The position numbers and the translations under genes were made by a program. A DNA stretch of 5,110 bases, from positions 1-5,110 of the forward strand of contig JADHTT010000073.1 of assembly GCA_016784825.1 (NCBI GenBank). The letters are read 5' to 3'. Below, piece after piece: positions 1 to 5,110 of the stretch. Source of the DNA: Campylobacterales bacterium (GTDB lineage Bacteria; Campylobacterota; Campylobacteria; Campylobacterales; Arcobacteraceae). Each line of letters starts with the position of its first letter. The first letter of the stretch is position 1. Below the pieces are notes generated by a model. The model was not told the origin of the DNA. It made no database searches and saw nothing but the letters and a program-made list of their open reading frames with translations.

Positions 1-2
1 CA

Positions 3-143
3 AGAGAGCATAGTGAAAAACTTGCTACTGAAGTACGAAAAGACAACAATATGGAAGTTAATCTTGGATTTACAGCTGCTGAAGCTCAAGCTGAAGCTGA
101 AAGATGTATGAGATGTTATTATATTGGGATGGTGTCAGTATGA
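3..143 (+). CDS. FAD-dependent NAD(P)-type oxidoreductase, GltD/NfnB-like, C-terminal end only (partial at 5')
   Basis: Only the last 46 codons are in the window; the reading frame is open from the left edge (bases 1-2 belong to a split codon) to the TGA at 141-143. The visible tail contains NLGFTAAEAQAEAERCMRC, followed by YYIGMVSV. An 'LGF(T/S)xxxAxxEAxRCxRC' ending is characteristic of glutamate-synthase small-subunit-like (GltD/NfnB-like) flavoproteins attached to hydrogenase, formate dehydrogenase and complex I-like modules. These proteins carry FAD and an NAD(P)H site, but neither nucleotide-binding domain lies in the window, so the assignment rests on the tail motif and the context. 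Its stop overlaps the next start (ATGA), which indicates translational coupling with nuoG copy 1. It occupies the place where nuoF lies in canonical nuo operons, so a role in feeding electrons to NuoG is a reasonable inference. The 5' part of the gene is needed to confirm the family. Confidence 0.68.
   Translation, partial: REHSEKLATEVRKDNNMEVNLGFTAAEAQAEAERCMRCYYIGMVSV
126..132 (+). promoter_or_regulatory. Weak ribosome binding site for nuoG copy 1
   Basis: GGGATGG lies 7 nt upstream of the ATG at 140, inside the end of the preceding gene. It is only a partial Shine-Dalgarno match. With the ATGA stop/start overlap it supports 140 as the start and suggests that translation depends partly on coupling with the upstream gene. 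Confidence 0.45.
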
Positions 144-2419
144 GTGAACGAATAATACATAGAGGAAAAGTAGTAAATGTTACTATTGATGGTAAATCAT
201 GTAGTGGTATTTACGGTCAGACAATCCTAGAGATTGCTAGAGAAAATGATATTTATATACCAACAATGTGTTATCTTACAAAAGTAGCACCAATTGCAAG
301 CTGTAGAATGTGTGTAGTTGATGTTGAAGGTGTAGATGGGGAAATTTTATCTTGTCAAGAAAAAGCCGTAGATGGTGCAGTAATTACAACACATAATGAT
401 GAGCTATTTAGACATAGACAAAACATTATGAAACTATATGATGTAAACCATCCATTGCAATGTGGAGTGTGTGATAAATCAGGCGAATGTGATCTTCAAG
501 ATAAGAATATTGAATTTAAAGTTGATTCACAAGAGTTTACAACAAAAGATATGCCAAGAAAACAAAAAAAATGGGGTGTGCTAAGCTACGACCCTTCTTT
601 ATGTATAATGTGTGAAAAATGTGTTCATACTTGTAATGAAGTAATAGGAACAGCTGCACTTTATATAAAGCCTGGTGGTTATAAATCTACAATTGATATT
701 AAGATGAGTAGATGTGAACAATGTGGTGATTGTATATCAGTATGTCCTGTGGGAGCGCTTGCTTCTACAGACTATAAATATAGTGCTAATGCATGGGAAT
801 CAACACAAATACCTTCATCATGTGCGCATTGTAGTAGTGGTTGTTCATTAACTTATGATGTAAAAACTATTAGAGATGGTGCATTTGAACAAAATACACA
901 AATTATGAGAGTAAAAAATGATTTTGAATTCTCATCTTTATGTGGTGCTGGAAGATTTGGATTTAATTTTGAAAACAAAAATAGTGGTAAAGATCAAGTG
1001 GCATTTGATAATGCAGTTGAAGCTATTAAATCTACTAATGCAATTAAATTCAATTCATATATTACAAATGAAGAAGCATTTATTCTTCAGAAGCTTAAAA
1101 ATGAGCTTGGTGTTAAATTAATTAATGAAGATGCATATAATTATGGTCAGTTTATGAATGGATATTCAAGTATAGTTGGCAAAAAACTTTACAGTGCAGA
1201 CTCTAAGGATATTAAAGCATCTGATGCAATTATTATGCTTGGATCTAGAATTAGTAGAGATAATCCAGGTATAAAATACAATATAAATATAGCGACTAAG
1301 AAGCAAAGAGCTCAATTTATATATATGCACCCAATGGATGATGATGCATTAAAGACTAAATATACTCAATTTATTAAATATGAAGCAGGAAGTGAAGAAG
1401 CAGTTTTAGCTATGCTATGTTCATATTTAATTAAAGACACTAGTAATAAAGAATTAAAATCATTCATTGAAGATTTGGATATTGGATACTTAAGTGGTGA
1501 ATCAAGTGTTGGTGAAGAAGAGCTTGAAGCAATAAATAAAAAGCTTATTAAAAAACAAAATAAAACTTTAATAATAGGTACAGATTTATTTGGTCATTCT
1601 CGATCAAAAAATATGGGTAAATTAGTAGGATTTATAGATAAATATACTGACTTCAAAGTTGTTATTGTACCATCACAAACAAATACGCTTGGTGTAAACC
1701 TAATTTGTGATTTAGATGAACAATATGATGGTAAAACAGTTGGATATAACGAAGCTGCAGACTTTATCATGAGTAACGATGGTAATGGTGATTTGGATAT
1801 GCCAGCACTAAATCAGCAAGAGGGTACATTTGTTAGTGTGGATAAACAACTAATCAATTCAAATGTTGCTTTAGGTTTTGATGGTTATTGTTTAAATGAT
1901 ATTGCTAATGCAGTACTTAATGAAAATAATGAATATACAATTAACTATACATCAAAATTACCAGTTGATGCTGGATTTAATAAAAAAGTATTTGATGATT
2001 TAGATAATGGTTTTACAAATCATGGTATCGATAAAAGAGGATATTTTTTAGAGAATCAGAATGTTGCTTTAGATAATACAGTAGATGAAATAGAAGAGAT
2101 TAAAGCTTATAATGGCACAGTTATATATAGATGTGAACCATTGCATCAGTTTAATAAATCTACAGCAAGATCACCTTGGCTGAAAGCAGATACACACCTT
2201 AGAGGTAGTGCATCATTTGCGCAAGCAGCAAAGATTCAAGCAGGAGATTTAGTAAATATAACTTGTGATGGAAACACAACAACAAGAATGTTTAAAATTG
2301 ATACCACAATAAAAGGTACAATTGCGCTATATCCAACATTTGACAATGGATTAAGTGCTGATTCGATATCCTTAAAATATAGATTTAAACAAGTTAAAAT
2401 TGAAAAGGTGGATTCATAA
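140..2419 (+). CDS. nuoG: NADH-quinone oxidoreductase subunit G, copy 1 (NuoG with complete N7 site)
   Basis: NuoG carries electrons along iron-sulfur clusters in the cytoplasmic arm of respiratory complex I. Residues below are numbered from the ATG at 140. An N-terminal 2Fe-2S ferredoxin domain has C44, C55, C58 and C72 (N1b). The His-Cys cluster motif is H104, C108, C111 and C117 (N5). A double [4Fe-4S] ferredoxin motif follows: C155/C158/C161/C165 and C192/C195/C198/C202, the last before Pro. N7 ligands C228, C231, C235 and C268 open the molybdopterin-oxidoreductase-like fold, about 225-759, which in NuoG proteins binds no molybdenum. An NQQEGTF block near 559-565 matches the conserved 'EGT' region of that fold. 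Residues from about 690 resemble its small C-terminal beta-barrel domain. The length of 759 aa is close to Thermus Nqo3 and shorter than E. coli NuoG. The start at 140 is preferred to the in-frame ATG at 104 because of the 4-nt ATGA overlap and because the extra 12 residues do not resemble NuoG. The gene is followed directly by a paralogue. Confidence 0.93.
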   Translation: MSERIIHRGKVVNVTIDGKSCSGIYGQTILEIARENDIYIPTMCYLTKVAPIASCRMCVVDVEGVDGEILSCQEKAVDGAVITTHNDELFRHRQNIMKLYDVNHPLQCGVCDKSGECDLQDKNIEFKVDSQEFTTKDMPRKQKKWGVLSYDPSLCIMCEKCVHTCNEVIGTAALYIKPGGYKSTIDIKMSRCEQCGDCISVCPVGALASTDYKYSANAWESTQIPSSCAHCSSGCSLTYDVKTIRDGAFEQNTQIMRVKNDFEFSSLCGAGRFGFNFENKNSGKDQVAFDNAVEAIKSTNAIKFNSYITNEEAFILQKLKNELGVKLINEDAYNYGQFMNGYSSIVGKKLYSADSKDIKASDAIIMLGSRISRDNPGIKYNINIATKKQRAQFIYMHPMDDDALKTKYTQFIKYEAGSEEAVLAMLCSYLIKDTSNKELKSFIEDLDIGYLSGESSVGEEELEAINKKLIKKQNKTLIIGTDLFGHSRSKNMGKLVGFIDKYTDFKVVIVPSQTNTLGVNLICDLDEQYDGKTVGYNEAADFIMSNDGNGDLDMPALNQQEGTFVSVDKQLINSNVALGFDGYCLNDIANAVLNENNEYTINYTSKLPVDAGFNKKVFDDLDNGFTNHGIDKRGYFLENQNVALDNTVDEIEEIKAYNGTVIYRCEPLHQFNKSTARSPWLKADTHLRGSASFAQAAKIQAGDLVNITCDGNTTTRMFKIDTTIKGTIALYPTFDNGLSADSISLKYRFKQVKIEKVDS
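602..745 (+). other. Double [4Fe-4S] ferredoxin-type motif in NuoG copy 1
   Basis: Two complete CxxCxxCxxxC motifs are present, C155-C165 and C192-C202, separated by 26 residues. By analogy with 2[4Fe-4S] ferredoxins, C155/C158/C161 with C202 would hold the cluster equivalent to N4. C192/C195/C198 with C165 would hold a second cluster, which E. coli and Thermus NuoG have lost. The cysteines are seen directly; the pairing is inferred from the ferredoxin fold. Confidence 0.85.
821..943 (+). other. Intact N7 [4Fe-4S] ligand set in NuoG copy 1
   Basis: The codons for C228, C231 and C235 (CAHCSSGC) and C268 (SSLCGAG) give the Cx2Cx3C...C arrangement of the N7 cluster at the start of the molybdopterin-like domain. 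N7 occurs in a subset of bacterial complex I enzymes, including E. coli and Thermus, and lies away from the main electron path. The aligned site in the second nuoG copy has lost these ligands. Confidence 0.88.
1796..1831 (+). repeat. 36-nt exact match to nuoG copy 2 (first member)
   Basis: The 36 bases encoding DMPALNQQEGTF are identical, including all synonymous positions, to 4261-4296 in copy 2. The two genes differ on both sides of this block. It is coding sequence within the 'EGT' region of the molybdopterin-like fold, so it is a paralogous match and not a mobile or regulatory repeat. Confidence 0.85.
2405..2411 (+). promoter_or_regulatory. Ribosome binding site for nuoG copy 2
   Basis: AAGGTGG lies 7 nt upstream of the ATG at 2419, within the last codons of nuoG copy 1. 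It is a good Shine-Dalgarno match and fixes the start at the TAATG junction. It is stronger than the site in front of copy 1, so copy 2 could be translated at least partly independently. Confidence 0.7.
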
Positions 2420-4878
2420 TGGCTGAAATAATTAATGTAAAAATAGATGGTAATCAGTGTCAAGCAAAAGATGGTGAATTTATCCTTAATGTAGCTCGTG
2501 CAAATGATATTTTTGTTCCTGCACTATGTTATACAACGAGATGTAGCCCTACACTTGCCTGTAGAGTATGTCTAGTTGAAGCAGATGGGAAGCAAGTATA
2601 TTCATGTAATGCTAAAGTTAAAGATGGAATGGTAGTTGAGACTACAACTGATAATATTGAAAAAGAACGTGAAGCAATTATGGAGGTTTATGATGTAAAT
2701 CATCCTCTTCAATGTGGAGTATGTGATAAATCAGGAGAATGTGAACTTCAAGATTATACTAAATATATGAACTTACATAAGCAAGATTATGCAGTAAGAG
2801 ATGTATCAAGACCTGCTCAAAACTGGGGAGTTATGAAATATGACCCAGGTTTATGTATTGTTTGTGAAAAATGTGTAACTATTTGTAAAGATATGATTGG
2901 ATCTAATGCATTAAGTACAGTGAAAAGAGGTGCTGATGCATTAGATAAGTCATTTAAAGATACTATGCCTAAAGATGCTTATGCAATGTGGAATAAACTA
3001 AATAAGTCTTTAATAGGATTTGATGAAGATAAATGTACAGATTGTGGTGAGTGTATTGCAGTATGCCCAGTTGGAGCTATGGCAAGTTCAGACTTCCAAT
3101 ATAAATCAAATGCATGGGAATTAACTAAAGTTCCAGCTGCAAATCCTCATAGTTCTGATTGTTCACATATGTATTATGAGTTAAAACATGATTGTATTGA
3201 TAATTCACAAGAAAAGAAGATTTATAGAGTGACAAATGAATCACATTATTCATCTTTAAGTGGAGCTGCAAGATTTGGATATGACTTTGAAAATAAGGTT
3301 GAATCAAAAGATGAGCAAGCATTCCAAAAAGCTGTTGAAGCATTAAAAAATGCAGATACAATTAAATTTGGTTCATATATTACAAATGAAGAAGCATTGA
3401 TACTTCAAAAGATAAAAGAGAAGTTAGGTGTTAAATTAGTTAATAATGATGCATTAAGATTCCAAAACTTCCTGAAGCATTATTCTACAACATCTGGTAG
3501 TTCACTTTATAGTGGAAGTATTAATGATATACATGATGCTAACTTTATTATTAGTGTAGGTTCTATGCTTAAAAATGATGCACCAAATGTAAGATATGCA
3601 TTTAATAATGCATTAACATTAAATAAGGGTGCTGGATTATATTTTCACCCAGTAGCTGATCCAGTAGTAGAGCAATTTGGTAAAAAAGGTAAAACAATAG
3701 AAACTATTGAAACATTACCATTATCTGAAGAAGCTGTATTATATTTTATACTTGATCAATTTGGAAAAGATTTACCAGCTGATATATCTTCTTACTTAGA
3801 ATCTTTAAGAGAAACTAGAACAAAAACAGTTCAAGAGACTATTAAAGAAAAAGTTACAGAATTAGTAAAAGATGAAGAGACTGGAGAAGAAAAAGAAGTA
3901 TCTAAGATGGTACCTAAAAAAGTATCTAAAGAGCTAGAGTATGTTTATACAAAACTGCTAGATATGATGGGTTCTAATGAGGCTCTTTTAGAAACAATTG
4001 AAGATATGCTTGCTAAAAAAGACACATACGCATTAGTAGTAGGTGAGGATTTAATTGAAAATCCAAATAGTGCTAATCTTGCGAAACTTTGTGGTTTAAT
4101 TGATAGATACACATCATTTAGTGTAACAATCATTCCAACTAGAACAAATACATTAGGTGTAAGTTTAATTTGTGAGCTTGATAGCGAAGTTGGATCAAAT
4201 GTAGTTGGATACAATAAGAAAGCCAATTTCGAAATCTCTGCACTTGGTGATGGTGATCTAGATATGCCAGCACTAAATCAGCAAGAGGGTACATTTACAA
4301 ATGCCAATAAAAGAGTTGTGCCTACAAATGCAGCAATGAAATATAATGGTTATACATTAAATGATATTGCTAATGCACTTGGATTAGAGAATCAGTATAC
4401 AATTGATTATACAGAAGAGTTACCAACTTCAAAAGGGTATCAATCAATCAAATTTGATGATTTAGATAATCACTTTGGAAATGATCAAAAAGAATATAGA
4501 GGATATGTACTTTCATCGAATGCAGTAGATGTATCTGATGATGTAGCACAAATTAATGAATCTAAATCTAAACTTGAAGGTACACTTATCTACAAGGCAA
4601 ACCCTATTGATCAATTTAATGAGTTTACTGCCAAATCAAGATTACTGGAGCATAAAACAGCATATTATGCATCGGAAAGTCAATTAGAATCTTTAGAGTT
4701 ATCTGAAGGAGATGAGGTTGAGATTAGTGCAAATGGACAAACAATTAAATTACCAGTAGTCTTAGATAAACATATATCAGGAAATATAGCTTATGTAAGT
4801 ACATTTGAGAAAAATGTACCTACTTGTAGTCTATTTGATGGATATAGATTTAATGTAGCAAATATAAAGAAGGTGTAA
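2419..4878 (+). CDS. nuoG: NADH-quinone oxidoreductase subunit G, copy 2 (NuoG paralogue lacking the N7 ligands)
   Basis: This is a second full-length NuoG (819 aa), collinear with copy 1, so the pair arose by duplication. It keeps N1b (C37, C48, C51, C63), the N5 motif (H95, C99, C102, C108) and both ferredoxin-type motifs (C146/C149/C152/C156 and C206/C209/C212/C216). The linker between those motifs is 49 residues against 26 in copy 1. At the N7 site the aligned residues are N242, S245, S249 and S281 where copy 1 has four cysteines; C248 and C259 are nearby but do not restore the motif. The molybdopterin-like domain runs from about 239 to the end and contains NQQEGTF at about 621-627. A lysine/glutamate-rich insertion of about 40 residues lies around 466-505. 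The start is fixed by the TAATG junction and a good ribosome binding site; its first residues (AEIINVKIDG) align with the ferredoxin domain of copy 1. With all main-path ligands present it is probably functional. Whether it shares a complex with copy 1 or replaces it cannot be told from sequence. Confidence 0.92.
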   Translation: MAEIINVKIDGNQCQAKDGEFILNVARANDIFVPALCYTTRCSPTLACRVCLVEADGKQVYSCNAKVKDGMVVETTTDNIEKEREAIMEVYDVNHPLQCGVCDKSGECELQDYTKYMNLHKQDYAVRDVSRPAQNWGVMKYDPGLCIVCEKCVTICKDMIGSNALSTVKRGADALDKSFKDTMPKDAYAMWNKLNKSLIGFDEDKCTDCGECIAVCPVGAMASSDFQYKSNAWELTKVPAANPHSSDCSHMYYELKHDCIDNSQEKKIYRVTNESHYSSLSGAARFGYDFENKVESKDEQAFQKAVEALKNADTIKFGSYITNEEALILQKIKEKLGVKLVNNDALRFQNFLKHYSTTSGSSLYSGSINDIHDANFIISVGSMLKNDAPNVRYAFNNALTLNKGAGLYFHPVADPVVEQFGKKGKTIETIETLPLSEEAVLYFILDQFGKDLPADISSYLESLRETRTKTVQETIKEKVTELVKDEETGEEKEVSKMVPKKVSKELEYVYTKLLDMMGSNEALLETIEDMLAKKDTYALVVGEDLIENPNSANLAKLCGLIDRYTSFSVTIIPTRTNTLGVSLICELDSEVGSNVVGYNKKANFEISALGDGDLDMPALNQQEGTFTNANKRVVPTNAAMKYNGYTLNDIANALGLENQYTIDYTEELPTSKGYQSIKFDDLDNHFGNDQKEYRGYVLSSNAVDVSDDVAQINESKSKLEGTLIYKANPIDQFNEFTAKSRLLEHKTAYYASESQLESLELSEGDEVEISANGQTIKLPVVLDKHISGNIAYVSTFEKNVPTCSLFDGYRFNVANIKKV
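2854..3066 (+). other. Double [4Fe-4S] ferredoxin-type motif in NuoG copy 2, with long linker
   Basis: C146/C149/C152/C156 and C206/C209/C212/C216 form two complete CxxCxxCxxxC motifs. The 49-residue linker between them is charged and contains an aromatic stretch (DAYAMWNKLNKSLIGF). It is 23 residues longer than in copy 1. Two [4Fe-4S] clusters are expected, one equivalent to N4 and one additional. Confidence 0.84.
3142..3261 (+). other. Degenerate N7 cluster site in NuoG copy 2
   Basis: Ungapped alignment of the segment after the second ferredoxin motif sets CAHCSSGC of copy 1 against NPHSSDCS of copy 2. Further on, SSLCGAG of copy 1 aligns with SSLSGAA. All four N7 cysteine positions are therefore Asn or Ser (N242, S245, S249, S281), so no N7 cluster is expected. 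The surrounding sequence remains well conserved and in frame, which argues for real loss of the cluster and against a sequencing error. Confidence 0.85.
4261..4296 (+). repeat. 36-nt exact match to nuoG copy 1 (second member)
   Basis: This block is identical to 1796-1831 over 12 codons without a synonymous change, although other conserved blocks of the two genes, such as HPLQCGVCDKSGEC, differ at several third positions. It is coding sequence for DMPALNQQEGTF. Confidence 0.85.
4867..4873 (+). promoter_or_regulatory. Ribosome binding site for nuoH
   Basis: AAGAAGG lies 8 nt before the ATG at 4882 and overlaps the end of nuoG copy 2. It decides the nuoH start. Confidence 0.7.
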
Positions 4879-4881
4879 AAT

Positions 4882-5110
4882 ATGGATAGCTATCTTATAG
4901 AAACAATAATTAAAGTTGTAGTAATCTTATCAGTGTTCTCAGCACTAGCAGGGTTTACAACATATATAGAAAGAAAAGTACTTGCATTTATGCAAAGACG
5001 ACCAGGACCTATGCATGTAGGTCCATTTGGACTGTTACAGATTTTAGCTGATGGTGCTAAACTGTTTACAAAAGAGGACTTTATTCCTCAGCACGCAATT
5101 AAACCTATCT
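4882..5110 (+). CDS. nuoH: NADH-quinone oxidoreductase subunit H, N-terminal part (partial at 3')
   Basis: The first 76 codons of NuoH are present; the gene continues beyond the window, the family being roughly 320-350 aa. NuoH is the membrane subunit that links the peripheral arm to the proton-pumping membrane arm and helps form the quinone-binding cavity. The first transmembrane helix spans about residues 8-28 (from [16 protein letters not shown]). It is followed by the conserved IERK (E30-K32) and the cytoplasmic loop with QRRPGP and [19 protein letters not shown] at about 56-66 completes the family signature. The ATG is 3 nt after the stop of nuoG copy 2 and has a good ribosome binding site. 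Its position directly after nuoG matches the canonical nuoG-nuoH order, so the duplicated nuoG is inserted within an otherwise normal complex I operon. Confidence 0.95.
   Translation, partial: MDSYLIETIIKVVVILSVFSALAGFTTYIERKVLAFMQRRPGPMHVGPFGLLQILADGAKLFTKEDFIPQHAIKPI

Noticed and set aside
75..101. Short GCTGAAGCT-type repeat near the start of the window
   Set aside because: It encodes the Ala/Glu-rich helix (AAEAQAEAE) of the GltD-like tail, which is a family feature, so the repetition is a codon effect.
104..139. Longer nuoG copy 1 start at the ATG at 104
   Set aside because: It adds 12 residues that do not resemble a NuoG N-terminus and would overlap the upstream gene by 40 nt. The ATG at 140 gives the usual 4-nt ATGA overlap and aligns better with copy 2.
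2236..2463. Open frame on the minus strand across the nuoG copy 1/copy 2 junction
   Set aside because: It is antisense to two well supported NuoG reading frames, has no recognisable motif or ribosome binding site that I can see, and is explained by AT-rich codon use on the plus strand.
3142..3261. Frameshift or sequencing error as the cause of the missing N7 cysteines in copy 2
   Set aside because: The frame is open throughout, the alignment to copy 1 across the site needs no gap, and four separate positions are changed, including one 32 residues further on.
3125..3361. Minus-strand open frame within nuoG copy 2
   Set aside because: It is a low-complexity shadow of the NuoG coding frame with no independent gene signal. 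The same applies to the minus-strand frame at 3945-4226 and the plus-strand frame at 918-1121.
140..4878. Alternative reading of the NuoG copies as formate dehydrogenase or FeFe-hydrogenase subunits
   Set aside because: The double ferredoxin motif is shared with those families, but I see no hydrogenase H-cluster signature motif and no selenocysteine/cysteine formate dehydrogenase active-site context. The position directly before nuoH fits NuoG.

Overview
The window is one strand-uniform stretch of a respiratory complex I (nuo) operon from an AT-rich bacterium. Gene order is: 3' end of a flavin-dependent oxidoreductase of the GltD/NfnB-like type, then two tandem full-length paralogous nuoG genes, then the 5' end of nuoH. 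No nuoF-like sequence is visible next to nuoG, and the upstream tail ends in the Arg-Cys-x-Arg-Cys motif typical of GltD-like oxidoreductases. This layout, the AT-rich codon use and the protein flavour suggest Campylobacterota (Sulfurimonas/Arcobacter-like relatives), where NuoE/NuoF are known to be missing or replaced in the studied species. The phylum is an inference and the genus cannot be settled from this window.

Layout: positions 1-143 hold the end of the oxidoreductase. nuoG copy 1 (140-2419, 759 aa) overlaps it by 4 nt (ATGA). nuoG copy 2 (2419-4878, 819 aa) overlaps copy 1 by 1 nt (TAATG). nuoH starts at 4882, 3 nt after copy 2, and runs off the window. There is no intergenic space of note, no RNA gene, mobile element or CRISPR array, and no terminator or promoter that I can support. 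The arrangement is that of one transcript with translational coupling.

How the genes work together: NuoG is the peripheral-arm electron-wire subunit of NADH:quinone oxidoreductase, and NuoH is the membrane subunit that helps form the quinone cavity. The GltD-like protein may be part of an alternative electron-input module in place of NuoF. Both NuoG copies keep all ligands for the N1b [2Fe-2S] and N5 (His-Cys3) [4Fe-4S] clusters. Both also have a complete eight-cysteine double [4Fe-4S] ferredoxin motif, whereas textbook NuoG retains only the N4 half.

The two copies differ clearly at the N7 site. Copy 1 has the full Cx2Cx3C...C set. Copy 2 has Asn/Ser/Ser/Ser at the aligned positions, so N7 is predicted to be absent. 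Copy 2 also has a longer linker between its two ferredoxin motifs and a charged insertion of about 40 residues. The most interesting question is whether both NuoG proteins sit in one complex or form alternative versions of it.
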